Of a stretch of DNA of 64,000 bases, positions 12,201 to 23,975 are shown piece by piece (the stretch's first letter is position 1; every line of letters begins with the position of its first letter). The translations under genes and the position numbers were made by a program. Under the pieces are notes generated by a model. The model made no database searches. It had not been told where the DNA came from and saw nothing but the letters and a program-made list of their open reading frames with translations. Source of the stretch: Neurospora tetrasperma FGSC 2508 (taxonomy: Eukaryota; Ascomycota; Sordariomycetes; Sordariales; Sordariaceae). The stretch spans positions 3,372,816 to 3,436,815 of the forward strand of contig NW_009799103.1 in assembly GCF_000213175.1 (NCBI RefSeq), in the 5' to 3' direction.

Positions 12201-12761
12201 AGCGCAACGGCACCAACTGATGTCGGCAGCATCATGAGCCGCAAGCGAGGCTTAATCCCCACCAGGAGATCTCATGGAGATGTTGTCGAAGCTGCCCGTG
12301 CTCCCTCAACTTCTCTGAGGAAGAGCTTCACCATGGCTGTGCTGCCTCGTCTCTCGAGCGGGAACAGCAGCAATGATGATTATAGCCAAGATGGTGACCG
12401 AAAATCGAACGGTAACAAGTTGACCAAGCAGAAAGGAAAGGAAGCAAGAACAACATCGTTCCCACCCTCCTTCATCGATCAAGTGCAGTCGCGTCGGCAA
12501 TGGAGCATTTCTTGGGGACAGAGAGCAGCAGCCGCTGCGTTTGGGATCGGTCAGAGATTGAAGGAACGCAAGGGAAGCGGCCGGTCGTCGTCATTGTTGG
12601 GCAAGGGTAGTGTCGAGACTGGTTCTGGTGCTGGTACCGCTTCCGCCGGGAACAGTAATGCCCATAGTGACGTCGCTGTCCCTACTGCCACCACTGCTGC
12701 AGCTACTCTTCCCATTCCCAACAGAACTATAACCACCGAGTCGCTGCGTCATGACGAGTAG
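9206..12761 (+). CDS. Large low-complexity, Ser/basic-rich protein of unknown function
   Basis: Two exons, 9206-9863 and 9928-12761 (64-base intron, phase 1), giving 1163 residues up to the first stop. I do not recognise a folded domain. The protein is rich in Ser, Thr, Pro, Arg and Lys, with a glutamine run of about ten near codon 590 of the frame, a nine-glycine run, an SMSMSMS repeat and many basic patches that could be nuclear signals or phosphorylation sites. The frame stops at TAG 12759-12761 but stays open in the same frame for 80 more codons to a TGA at 13002-13004. That extension contains a patterned segment (RVLNLRRIESFSDVEGKGKF), so the annotated C-terminus may be premature. A role cannot be assigned. 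Confidence 0.7.
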
Positions 12762-13004
12762 GACGTTGTGGTGGCGACGCCCAAGGATGGGCTGCAGCAT
12801 CCGAGGCCGGCGCGGGTGCTGAACTTGAGGAGGATCGAGAGCTTCAGTGATGTGGAAGGTAAAGGTAAATTTCGGCTTGAAGAAGTGGCGAAGGATGAGA
12901 TGTCAGGATTGTCAAGTGATGGTCCGGAGTCGACGGTGGTCGCCGGGGCTGGAAAAGCTGGAAAAGCTGGAAGTTTGAGGAGTGTTCTTCATGCCAAATT
13001 GTGA
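12762..13004 (+). other. In-frame continuation beyond TAG of the low-complexity protein
   Basis: Eighty sense codons directly follow TAG 12759-12761 in the same frame and end at TGA 13002. Composition matches the upstream protein. This may be the original C-terminus lost by a nonsense change, a sequencing error at one base, or a readthrough product. A splice removing the TAG was considered, but the only GT..AG pair is 40 bases and breaks the frame. Confidence 0.5.
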
Positions 13005-13418
13005 AGGGCGATCAGTCAAGACAAATCAGGTATAGGGCAGTAGCCTATGGCAGGCATTGTTAGAGCAGCGGGCAGACGTTTCTGAGCTTGTTGTTGTTGT
13101 TGTTGTTGGATCATAGTTTATTGGGCCCTTTTGTGGTTTTTGTTCGGCCTTCAGATGTTATGTTAGGCCATAAAGAGGGGGGTTAATGTGATGGTTGATA
13201 GTGATAATTGTTAGGAAAAGAATAGCTGATTCCATCTTCTTTGGTCTCCGTCGGTGTAACAAGTAACAAGTCTGCTGAACGGCAAGTAAGCACCCATAAC
13301 CCAAAACAGCCACCAAAAAAAGAAGAAAAGAGGGATTGTTGTTCATAATCATCCATTCATCTACATCGCATTATTACTCTACCTTTCTGGCCTGTCTCCC
13401 AGTCCATCATCATCACTG
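13005..13418. other. Intergenic between convergent genes
   Basis: No gene seen. A TTG repeat near 13090-13108 and A/T-rich stretches suggest 3' UTRs of the two converging genes. Confidence 0.6.
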
Positions 13419-15318
13419 TTACTGACTGAGTCCCATACCATCCCCAATCTTCTTCACCAGAGCCTTTTTCAAGTACCACTCTCTCGCCAACCCTCTCACC
13501 ATCTTGGCATGCGTCCCGGGCGCAATCCTCCCCCTCTCCACGGCCCGTCCCAGCATGAAGATGGCATCCGCCAAGGCCCTCTCCTCCGCCACCAGCTCAT
13601 AAAGCTGGTTGCCCACCACCGTCGGGGCAACCAGCAACTCATCGATATCCGGCTCCTTGAGTGTTTTGGAGTTCTCAATCACGGCGTCGGCTTTCCTCAA
13701 ACTCTCCTGCAGAATGGCCGTGTTGGAAGTTAAAAGAGCCGAGAGCTGAGAAAGCTGGGCGTACTCGGCTTGGAGAGTGGTGGCTGCTTGGTTCATTGCT
13801 GCTCGTTGGGCTTGGAGGCCGGCGAGGGAGGAGTCGTTTTGGGCGCGGGCGTGCTGGCGGTGGGAGTGGAGAGTGGAGGCGAGCTGTCGGAGGAGGGCGT
13901 CTTTTTCGGGGTTGGGAGGTGGGGGAGGAGGAGCGTCGGGAGAGGCAGTGATTGTTGTGGCGTTGGCGCCGGCGCCGGGGGTGGAGGAGGGAGGGGAGGC
14001 GGGGGTGTCGTCATCTAGGAGGTCGGGGGGCGGAGGGGGTTTAGGCTGAGGTTGTGGTGGGAATTGGTGTTGTTGGTGTTGTGGTGGTAAGGCTTGAGGT
14101 GGGTACTGTTGTTGCTGCCAGTTGGGTGGTGATGCGTAGTGTTGGGGAGTGTGTTGTTGGAGGGTTGACATCCTTCGTGGGTCCATTTGGGAGAAGGGAG
14201 GTTGTGGTGGTGCCTGGTTGTGAGGAAGGGCAGCGGGCACTGGAGGAGGTGATTGGTATGGCGCGCCATGGGGCGGTTGAGGCTGCTGCTGCTGCTGTTG
14301 TTGTTGTTGTTGTGTTGTCGGGTGTGGAGGTAGAGGTGGAGGAGCATCGTAGCGAGAGGGGCCTGGTCTGGGGGATTGTGTTGTCGATGCTCCAGGACCG
14401 CCGTGTTGGCTCGTAGGTCTGCCGGGATGTGGAGGATGGGGAGGCACCGGAGGAGCGGCGGCGTAGGATGGTGCCGGAGAGGGTTGGTGTTGCAGTATGG
14501 GAGCAGCAGCAGGGGCGCCGGGCTTCGGTGGTGGAGGTGGAGGTCTTGCTCCGTCTTGTTGGGCCGGTAAAGATACTGGAACCGGCGACTTCGCGGCTAG
14601 TTCTTGGGGAAGTGGTGGCACTGGTGGTGGTGTAGGTACTCCAGGCGCTTGTGGTGGCTGTGGTTGTTGCTGCTGCTGGGGCGGAGGGGACCGGACCTGC
14701 CCTTGAGGAGGTGGACGAGCAATGACGGGAGGCTCTTTGGCAAAGACATCGCGCAATATGGCCAAAAAGTCGAGAATGGTGGATTTATCCCAATACGTCG
14801 ACCAGCCGGCAAGGTAGGGATGGTACACCTGACCCTGGGGGTCGACGTGCTGGCCTGGCCGTACCATGATGTGCTCGGTCGGGGTCACGTAGACCAAGGG
14901 GGCCTCGCGGGGATAGGCCTGGGGAACCCATACTGAAATTGGGAATCGGTACGTGGTGCCGCGAAAGACGACGGGCAGTGTTCCCGAGAGGTGGACGAGG
15001 AGGGCGGATGCGCCGTTGGGGAAGGCTGTGATAGGAGCACATCGGTCAGATAACGGTCGGGATAGTGGCATTGATGAAGGGCAGCGTACTGTGGACATCG
15101 GTTCGTGGAGAGAGCGATGGGTAGTGGGAGAGCACTTGGGCTACATCGTTGTATGTGCGGTTGACATCGTGATATTCCTGGAGGCGGAGCAAGTCAGTCA
15201 ATCAGAGTCAATAGGTTGGCTTCTAGGAGGACGAGATGGTAGTGGACATCCCATGGGCATGACATACACTGGTCAGCACGCTATAGAGCCAGTTCAAGAT
15301 ATGTTGTTGAACGACCAT
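13419..15318 (-). CDS. vps23: ESCRT-I subunit Vps23/TSG101 (UEV domain)
   Basis: Three exons, 15318-15268, 15177-15090 and 15025-13419, giving 581 residues. Vps23 recognises ubiquitinated cargo on endosomes as part of ESCRT-I in multivesicular-body sorting. Residues 1 to about 150 form the UEV domain: YHDVNRTYNDV, then FPNGASALLVHLSGTLPV, YRFPISVWVPQAYP and HVDPQGQVYHPYL, the order seen in TSG101. The middle is a long Pro/Gln-rich linker with several PPPP runs, and the last 130 residues hold a coiled coil and the steadiness box (DIDELLVAPTVVGNQLYELVAEERA shortened here). UEV domains lack the E2 catalytic cysteine, as here. The UEV is only complete after splicing both introns, which supports the model. 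Confidence 0.92.
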
Positions 15319-17032
15319 CTTGTCCAAGTTATTCAAAGTGACCAAACCTTGGGATTGTGTTGGTGTCACTATCGTCGCATCTCGAACTGAAAAGTGTGTC
15401 TGTGTGTGTGAGGACGTGGCAGGAATGGGATCCGAGGATCGCCAGTGTCTGTCTTCTTGGTGGTTGAGGTGCCCTGTGGTGGTTGTTGGCCAAGCTCGAA
15501 CGTTCCCGCACTCATTGTTTCTTGGCGGCATGACGACCTGCGCCTGAGTGCGACCAACATCGCTCATGGAGGGAGCTTGGACCACCTGACTGACTCCAAG
15601 AAGACTCCCCGCCAAGAATCCTCGGCCGCGGGGTCAATTGCGTACCTACTCCGGCACGTGGAGATAGAATTATCAGTGCCTGCCTGCCCCGCCGATCCCG
15701 CCCGTTGGATTGATCAATTGGGGACCTTGAAGACTCGCTCGTCCACTTTATTTTTTTTGCCCCGCGTTCATCGTCGACATCAGTGACATGACATGGGAAG
15801 TGACAACCCAATTTAACCGCCACTGTTTTATGGCTGTCTGGCCATTGATGTCTTTTTGGTTGCTTCCATTTCTTTCAAATCATCTCTGACGGTTTCCTCC
15901 AATACACTACTGTGTGTGTTGACGACACACGGCAAAGCCTTCCAGGTACTGTACGCTACATACCGCCGTACGACGGCATATCGTGTGCCATCCAATTCCT
16001 TCATCAATTGGTTGCCTTACCAGTGGTTGATGGCACACCCATGATTCTTTTGTCATGCGTGGGTCTTGTGCCTTTTTGACTTCTCAACCTCTCTCATGTT
16101 GTCATAACCACCCCGGACATCGGGGTTCAGGGCATCGTGTCAACGCCATGACCTCTGAAACGGAAACAAGATCAGTCGAAACAAACGTCTGTTCGCTTAT
16201 TAAAGCTCAAGGTTGTTCACGGACGAACATTGACCCAAGGACGGAACTCGGCGTTGGCATCATTACCAATCCTCCTCCGTGCATAGCCGAGTATCTGACA
16301 TTGTTCATGCCCGTTTCCTACTCAGCATCTTCCCATCCTTCCGCAGTCGGAGTTGATGATACCACTCTCGGTGCCAGAGTGCCCAAGACATTTTCGATAT
16401 TCCCTGTCCATCCCCCAGTTAGGTCTTGCCCATCCCTTTGGTCTCATGAACCAGGGCATCAAGTCATCCCACCGCCCAACCCCCGGCTCCACCCTTTGAT
16501 CAAAGCCCCCGATCGGGATTTCCAAGCGATGGTCGGCTGGGAAGAGTCTCGAAACCCAAAACTCATTTTCTTAGTCACTGGCTTGGCGTAAGAAGAGGGG
16601 GCGAATTTTTCATTCTCTCTTTTTGGTATTTGCGACTAGGTACAAGTACCTTTTGTATATGTTACACGCCAAAAAGGTACTTACTTACCTTCCTGTTCCT
16701 CTTCCCAACCAACTCATCTAAAAAAAAAACAAAAAGAACAAAGCTTCCTCTTTTTTATTCTATCCAACTTTCTGTCTGTTTTCTTCCTCTCACCACCATC
16801 TTCACCACCGTCCAGGTACATGCGACACGCTACACAGAATATCGCACGGCTGAGGAGTATTACAGAGAACATTCTGTATACTCCTTGCGTCAGGTCTTTT
16901 TAGTTCCTTCAAAAGAACCATCATCACCACTGAATTACTATTTTCACCTAGGCTTCATCCCTAGAGGATCACTCATCTAAGCAACTGACTCCTTTGTTCA
17001 CCGTCACCATCCAAACAAAAACAAAACAAGTC
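15319..17032. other. Divergent promoter region, Vps23 and IDO
   Basis: A 1.7-kb gap between divergent genes. A 178-codon frame at 16055-16591 has no recognisable features and is not accepted. The last 300 bases are pyrimidine-rich with A runs, typical of a fungal 5' leader for the IDO gene. Confidence 0.6.
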
Positions 17033-18550
17033 ATGCTTCCTCCCATCCCCGTCTTGGCCGACTATGGAATCTCTCCAACCCATGGCTTCCTCCCCGATGT
17101 CCTGCCGTTGACGAGACTCCCGGATCCCTACTATAACAAGTGGGAGGCCATTGCCGCCAACCTGCAGGCTCTCATCCTCAGCAAGCGACTTCGCGGAGTC
17201 GTTGATCGTCTCCCTGTGCTCGACACCATCGGTCTGGAACACGACGCAGAATGGCGCAGAGCCTACTCGCTGCTGTCCTTCATGGCCCACGGCTACATCT
17301 GGAGCGGTGACAGCCCCAGTGACCGTCTGCCGCCTTCCATCGCAGTCCCTCTGCTCAAGATCTCGGAACATCTTGAGGTGCCGCCCGTCGCTACCTATGC
17401 AGCCGTCTGTCTTTGGAACTTCAAGCCTCTTTTCATGGACGAGGACATCGACAACCTCGAGAACCTCGCCACCCTCAGCACCTTCACCGGCGCCATTGAC
17501 GAGTCATGGTTCTACCTGGTCTCGGTTGCCATGGAGGCCCGTGGTGCGCCCATCATCCCGCTCATGCTGACTGCCATTGCCGCAGCTCGCGAGGCTGATG
17601 CCGCTACCGTCACTCGCTGTCTGCACACGTTTGCCGAACGTCTTGACGATCTCACTACTTTGTTGCAGCGCATGCACGAGAGTTGCGATCCCAAGATTTT
17701 CTATGACCGCATTCGCCCTTTCCTTGCCGGTTCCAAGAACATGGCCGATGCTGGATTACCCCATGGCGTCATTTATGAGGACGGGTCCGGAAAGGAGGAG
17801 TACCGTCAGTACTCTGGAGGCAGCAATGCCCAGAGCAGTTTGATCCAATTCTTCGATATCGTCTTGGGTATCGAACACCGCCCCACGGGCGAAAAGCGTG
17901 GCCGGCCCCAGGAGCAAGGCGAGGGCCATGCGCCGGCCCCCAAGCACAACTTTTTGTTGGAGATGCGCAAGTACATGCCCGGTCCCCATGCCCGCTTCCT
18001 CAACCATGTGCAGTCCGTGGCCAACATCCGGGAGTTTGTCGAGGAGCACCGTGACGACCGCCCGCTGTGCATCGCCTACGACGCCTGCTTGGCCATGCTG
18101 CGTGCTCTCCGTGACAAGCACATTGCCATTGTGACTCGCTACATTGTCCTGCCCAGCAAGGAAGTGCGCACTCGCAGCCGCAGCCGCAGTCCCGAGGCTG
18201 TCCGCCGCAAGATCAACCTGGCGACTGCGTCGCGCCAGCAACCCCCCGGAATTGCCTTGGACACCAGGGGTGATGGAAAGAAGGACAGCCTTAAGGGCAC
18301 CGGTGGAACGGCGCTCATTTCTTTTTTGAAACAGGCCCGCGACGAGACGGGAGAGCCGGCCGTGGAGGCGTGGGCTCACCGGTTTATGAGTCGCGTGATC
18401 CGCACCGAAGGCCAGGGCGACTTCTTTGCTGGAAAGCCCGAAGAGGGCGCTGGCTTGCAGGTCGCGTCCCAGACTGAGGAGGCTGTGATACCCGGTTTGG
18501 CCGCTTCGTGGACTGTGGACGACGATGTCGGTGGCATTTGCTACTACTAA
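17033..18550 (+). CDS. Indoleamine 2,3-dioxygenase
   Basis: Heme dioxygenase that opens the indole ring of tryptophan to N-formylkynurenine, first step of the kynurenine/NAD route. Single exon, 505 residues from ATG 17033. The frame extends 13 codons upstream but without ATG. The IDO core is plain: SFMAHGYIW near residue 85, KFLPxxx-type substrate loops, and RDKHIAIVTRYIV with the proximal heme ligand His363. Between residues about 375 and 430 there is a basic, arginine/serine-rich insert (RTRSRSRSPEAVRRK), longer than in mammalian IDO (about 400 residues). Fungal IDO genes often occur as several paralogues; which one this is cannot be told from the window. Confidence 0.93.
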   Translation: MLPPIPVLADYGISPTHGFLPDVLPLTRLPDPYYNKWEAIAANLQALILSKRLRGVVDRLPVLDTIGLEHDAEWRRAYSLLSFMAHGYIWSGDSPSDRLPPSIAVPLLKISEHLEVPPVATYAAVCLWNFKPLFMDEDIDNLENLATLSTFTGAIDESWFYLVSVAMEARGAPIIPLMLTAIAAAREADAATVTRCLHTFAERLDDLTTLLQRMHESCDPKIFYDRIRPFLAGSKNMADAGLPHGVIYEDGSGKEEYRQYSGGSNAQSSLIQFFDIVLGIEHRPTGEKRGRPQEQGEGHAPAPKHNFLLEMRKYMPGPHARFLNHVQSVANIREFVEEHRDDRPLCIAYDACLAMLRALRDKHIAIVTRYIVLPSKEVRTRSRSRSPEAVRRKINLATASRQQPPGIALDTRGDGKKDSLKGTGGTALISFLKQARDETGEPAVEAWAHRFMSRVIRTEGQGDFFAGKPEEGAGLQVASQTEEAVIPGLAASWTVDDDVGGICYY

Positions 18551-19657
18551 ACATTGATCGTTCGGATAAACGAATTCCGGGTTACCCGGGTTATCCGGAG
18601 GAGGTATTGTTGATGGGATTCGAAAGTTACCTGCCTACCTACCTTTAGCGCATCCAGTTTATTATACCCCCAATGATCTCGCACTTCAACAGCCCCTTCA
18701 TCTGCTTGTGTCACTTGAAGTTGCATTGACGCTGTGTGTAACAGCGTCACATGGCCTTGATCGCATATGATCGCCGAGGCGCATCTTGATACAACAATTC
18801 AATTTTCGCCCCAGTAAAATTCCTTTGGTTCAATTTTTGGTAACACCCATCCACCAATATCATTCGCGACGTCGGGGCCGGTTCCCGAACGGATCCATCT
18901 CGCACCGACATCCTGCCTTTTTCCCCCGAGATGTGCCAAACAGATGCGCATTGAGCCGCTTGGCCCGCTTCCCACCTTTGCTTGGCATCCTACCTGTCTC
19001 GCACAAGTATAAGACCGTCGAAGCGTCCCAATCGGAAGAAGCCCTACCGATCTCAACTGGTATAGATAAATATCCTATGCAAAAAGTGCCGGATATATCT
19101 TCCACCGTTAGACGTTTCTTTTTTCCTTCGACGTTTCCCGATCCGGTGCAGCCAGATCCATCTACCACCCCGGATGAAGTCAAAATTACGTGGCCAATGG
19201 TTAGCAGTCAGACACTCACTGCCTTGCATTGTGTGTGTTTGAACTCGGTCTAGTGCAGATGGAGATGGGATTCCGGGTGTATATATGCCAGGACGGTCAC
19301 GGGTCCATATGTGGAAATGGTTGGCTTGGAATATTTGGGATGGTTGGTCGGTTGGATAAATATCCAGAATTTTTACGGATCAATATTAGGTTTAATACCT
19401 GATTACCCTGGTTAGGTACCATAAAATGAATGAGAAAGAATATACATAGTAGGAGAGAGAGACCGGATCGATTGAGTGCAACGTCTTGTTCGTGGTAACT
19501 ACTGTAGATCGATGGACATAAATAAAAGCTGCTCGCTCCTCTGTCTGTTTAGATACTAGGATCTGGTAAAAGAGGTGACAAACACTCACACCCAGAACTA
19601 TCACCACCACCACAGTCACCATCCACGTTTGGCTAGGTAGCCAACCAACCCACCAAG
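18551..19657. other. Intergenic
   Basis: No gene seen. A 155-codon frame at 18786-19253 lacks any motif. The stretch has many GGTT/ATCC-type short words and contains the promoter of the esterase gene. Confidence 0.6.
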
Positions 19658-20542
19658 ATGTTTTTCCCTAATCTCATCCTCAACTCCCTCGCCCTAACAT
19701 CGGCAGTCCTCGCCAGCCCAATCGAGCTCGCTGAGCGGCAGACCACTCCGCAGAAGCTTCGCATTAGTACTTCACCTTTCTCTTTCCTCTTCCCTTTTCC
19801 TTTTTCCCTTTTCTCCTCCCCCTCTGCTCCCAACCAACTAACTTCCCTCCCCCTCCGCAGTGCCCCTAGGAGACTCCATAACCGAAATCACCTGCTGGCG
19901 CGCCCTAGTCTGGGACCAACTCGCCGCCGCCAACCTTGCGTCGTCCGTGCAATACGTCGGCTCCCAAAACTCCAACCCGCAAAACTGCCGACCGTCCACG
20001 GCCAACTGGGACCAACACCACGAGGGCCACTCGGGGTGGCTGGCCGTCGACATTGCCAATAACTATTTGGAAGGGTGGCTGAAGAAGACCCCTGCGGACA
20101 TTGTCATGTTCATGCTGGGGACGAATGATGTGACGCGGGGGAAGAGCACGCAGGAGGTGATGGATGCGTATACCAAGATGGTGGGGATTATGAGGGGGGC
20201 GAATCCGAGGATGAAGATTATTGTGAGTTTACTTACTTGGCCGGGGGTTACTGATGGGAAACATTCATGATGAAACTAACGAGAGAAAAAAAAAAGATCG
20301 ACCAAATGATCCCCCTCTCCTACTCCAACGCTGCCGTCCAGGCCATCAACGCCCAGATCCCCGCGTGGGCAGCCAAACTGAATACGACCGAGTCGCCGAT
20401 TGTGGTGGCGGATTGTTATACGGGGTTCAAGACGTCGGACCTGCGAGATGGAGTGCATCCGAATGCGAATGGGGATAAGATCATTGCGAGCAGGGTGGGA
20501 CCTTTGTTGTTGGATTATGTGAGGCAGAGCTTGGGAAAGTAA
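19658..20542 (+). CDS. Secreted GDSL/SGNH esterase (CE3-like)
   Basis: Three exons, 19658-19766, 19861-20222 and 20297-20542, giving 238 residues. A signal peptide (MFFPNLILNSLALTSAVLA) starts the protein. The SGNH hydrolase blocks are in order: GDSIT with Ser42 (rebuilt across intron 1), GHSGW, GTNDV with the oxyanion Asn, and DGVHPNANG with Asp208 and His211. This arrangement fits carbohydrate esterase family 3 (acetyl xylan esterases) and related secreted SGNH lipases. It probably removes acetyl groups from plant polysaccharides outside the cell; substrate is inferred from family. The second intron has an A-rich 3' end, so that acceptor is the least certain border. Confidence 0.85.
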
Positions 20543-22087
20543 GTGAATTGATTGAGGTGTTTCTGGAGGAGGAGGAGAGGATTCACATGGTAGGTGTATG
20601 GATGAAAGTGCAAAGGATGGATTGTTTGAAGATGGTACAACGATGATAACTGTGCGACGAACTGATACTAGGAATAAGTCAAGCGAAACTCGTGTATCGT
20701 TGATGGAAATTCATACATTCGTTGTGCTTAAAATGTCTGAATCGACCGACAAAAGAATCAAGAAGGAAAAGAGAAAATGTCAAGAGACGGGGGAAATGAT
20801 GTGGAATGGAAACCCGGTAATGTTTTGTAACCTTACCCAGGCGGTATTGTTCTTCCACGCCTTTGGTCTGTCTCCTGTCAAGTTCACCATCTCTCCAACA
20901 TAATGAGAGTTATGATATTCCCAAAATTTGAATGAAACAGATCAACAATTGGTGGGTAGTTTAAATGATTTTTGGTAAACGCTCAAAAAACTAGAAACAT
21001 GTCACCGGGGTTCTGGGTGAAAGGGATGTTCACGATGTAAGAAACCCATTGTCTGAGGTGAGGCTGTTACGTTACGGATTACAAGTATGTAGCGAGTTAC
21101 AACCTACCTTCCTAACATGCAAAACAAAGATCACAACTTGTATATTTTGGAACATTGCTACTTGCTGCTCAAAGGAGGAAAAATCATCATATGCGATAGG
21201 TATGCAATGGTAACAAAGCACCAAGAGCTGTTCAACTTCCACTTGTTCAAACTGACGAGAATGTTACAAGATGTGTCTGGGTTAGGGTTGACCGCGTGTT
21301 CCTGAATTTTGGGTTATCTTATCAATGATCGGAAGCTTACCGGCGCCGTACCTGACGGGCCTGGAAGAGGCGGGGGAATTGGCCAGCCCAGCGCAAGGGA
21401 AAGGAACCGGAGCGCTGCGACTGTTTGTCCATTCAGTGAATGGTTCCTACCTTGCCTTGTGTTGTCTGTTGCAGGCGCAAACCCAACGCCCGCTTCACAT
21501 CCCCTCGCAGGAAGGAAGCAGCATCTGATCCCCTCCATCCCCTCCACATCCCACCATCCCACCTGGCGCATTGGATGTTGTTCCCCTCTCGTTCCTCCAA
21601 TCTGCATCGCGTCCAGTGGCAGTCCCCCTTCCTCCTCTCATTCCTCCTTCCCTTCCCGCCCCGCCTGGTCCGCCTGCTGTCTCCTCTGAATCGCCTGCCT
21701 TCGCTGTCCTTGCCGGCTTCTTTGAACGCCCACGACGCCAGGGTTGGTTCACCGGGATTGCGCTGCCTGTCGACGAAGCGCAGAAAGAAAAACAAGACGA
21801 AAAGTGAGACAGCGCAAAAAGAGACAAACAAAGAGTTATCGATACATCCTCCCGCAGGTTTCTTGGACGGCTTCTTTCGCAGTCACAGGCTCAGGATCTT
21901 GACCGACGCTTATCGACGCTTTAAAGCCCAGCGTCCCGCGCTTCAGTCTCGTTATCGCAAGAGCAAGACAACCCGTCTTCAAACAAAACAACCACGAAAA
22001 CAATCCCGTCACGATAAGATTCTCGAACTCGTCGGCAATAAGCTCCTCAGCCTCAACATAGCCGTTAATTTCGAATCACCCGTCACG
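20543..22087. other. Intergenic and long leader of RNase H1
   Basis: No separate gene accepted. A GGTTAGGGTT telobox-like element lies at 21279-21290. From 21440 the RNase H1 frame is open with no stop for 216 codons before ATG 22088, see findings. Confidence 0.5.
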
Positions 22088-23142
22088 ATGCCTGCGCCAA
22101 AGAGAAAGATGGAACCCGAGACCAAATACTACGCCGTGCGTGCCGGCTACAAGCCCGGCGTTTACACCAGCTGGGCCCTTTGCCAGCAGCAAATCACCGG
22201 CTTCAAGGGTGCCCAGTTCAAGTCGTTCACGAGCTACGAGGACGCTTCCGCATTCGCCGCTGGCCGGCCCGTCGCCTCTGCCACCTCGACTTCATCACCT
22301 TCCAAGTTCTACGGCGTCGCCGTCGGTCGCACGCCCGGTGTCTACACAGACTGGTCCATTGCCCAACAGGAGGTGGTGGGCTGGAAGAACCCCAAATACA
22401 AAAAGTTCGAGACCCGCGCCGAGGCCGAGGAATTCGTGCGCCAATGGAGTGGCAAGCCGTCCTCCCAAGCCGTCAAGGTACCACAAGTGGACGAGACGGA
22501 TGACCTGCAAGTCATTGCTCTGGAAGGGCCAGCGAAGAGCTCTAGGAAAGCTAGGAAAACCGGGGCCACGCAGTCTGCTCACCAGGCTCAGGAAGCCCTT
22601 GATGATGCTAGCAAGCCCGTCATCATCTACACGGACGGCAGCGCCAGAGGCAATGGCAAGGTCGGTGCCATGGCGGGGGTGGGTGTCTATTTCTGCGGTG
22701 GTTTCAGGGAGTAAGTTTGCAGTCTGACGCCCAAGAACAGCATGGTGGTTCGTTTTTCTAACACATCTCCCCCACAAACAGAAACATCTCCGAAAGACTC
22801 CAAGGCCCCGTCCAAACGAACCAACGCGCCGAGTTGACTGCCGTCCTACGAGCACTGGAAGCCATTCCGGACACGCAAAATTGCGAGCTCCGCACCGACA
22901 GTCAATACACAATCAACTGCGTGACGTCGTGGTACAAAAAGTGGATGAAGAACGAGTGGAGGAACGCCAAGGGGGAGGAGGTCTCCAACCAGGATCTGAT
23001 TGTGGCCATCCGCAAGAAGATCGACATGCGCGATAGGAAGGCCGCCGAGACCAAGTTCGTCTGGGTTAAGGGGCACGGGACGGACGAAGGCAACATCGCT
23101 GCGGATATGCTGGCGGTCAAGGGCGCGACAATGATGTTCTGA
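22088..23142 (+). CDS. Ribonuclease H1 with two hybrid-binding domains
   Basis: Two exons, 22088-22710 and 22782-23142 (71-base intron), giving 327 residues. Degrades the RNA strand of RNA-DNA hybrids such as R-loops and primers. Two N-terminal hybrid-binding domains are seen at about residues 14-55 (YYAVRAGYKPGVYTSW) and 73-116 (KFYGVAVGRTPGVYTDW). A linker leads to the catalytic domain with Asp183 in YTDGSARGNG, Glu225 in NQRAELTAVLRAL, Asp247 in LRTDSQYT and Asp316 in GNIAADMLA, the full four-carboxylate set. The two-domain N-terminus is as in fungal RNH1. The upstream open frame could add a mitochondrial presequence. Confidence 0.93.
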
Positions 23143-23975
23143 TGATACCCATTTCTTATTTTCGGTTTGTTGGTTTGTTTGCACTTGATCTCTACTTATC
23201 CTTACTTGCCTGGCGCCATGGGTAACTGGAATGCGGGTTCGTTAGCAAGGTCGTGGTATACATATTGAAGCGATGTTCCTTGGAAGGGCGGCTGACGGCT
23301 TATGTACAGTCTATGGTATTTTTGATAATCTGCGATGTGTTGATATGGTGCTATGATGTTGGCTGGAGCAGCCATGGACTTACAATTCAAGTCTCGGTTC
23401 ATGACACCATTGGTTCCCATCCGTCCACAAAGTCGGAATGTGATGCGCAAAGGACGATGTTCGCGACCGTTCGATGGCCACAAGGTTGGCCCGTTGAGGT
23501 TCAATAAGCTTCAGTTCCCATGGTCGACTACCTTCCCTCCGTCTCATCCCTGGGTACAAAGCAGACTTGTTAACGGGTAGTTATGTAGGTCCGTGACCAG
23601 CCGGATGTTGTACCATATTGACAGGCTCTCGAAGACTCCAGTCGCCCATGGAGTCCATCTCCGGGAGGCGCTCGGTGTTCTTCACCTCCTCAGCACACCA
23701 CGCAATGGCCGTCACCGATACGTCATATGCCAACAACCCTTTGCGCATACGCCAGTCCGCCAAATAACGAATAAGAGAAAGAAGTATAAGGAAAAGTCTT
23801 GGGTGTCCTAACTGCTCTCGCACTCCATTGATCATTTCTACGGTTTCAGTTTCTTACATTTTACGACTTGCTGACTTTCGAAAACACTCCGGAACCTCGT
23901 AGCCAAACAACCACAACAACAGCAACAAACAAACCCAACAGGCAAGAAGTTTTCCACCGAGAAATACCCGTCACG
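23143..23975. other. Intergenic
   Basis: Nothing beyond short unsupported frames. The final 150 bases are A/C-rich, consistent with the leader of the next gene. Confidence 0.6.

Noticed and set aside
16055-16591. 178-codon frame between Vps23 and IDO
   Set aside because: No domain, signal or codon pattern; lies in promoter DNA.
21279-21290. GGTTAGGGTT as a telomere remnant
   Set aside because: Only about one and a half units; more likely a telobox-like promoter word or chance.
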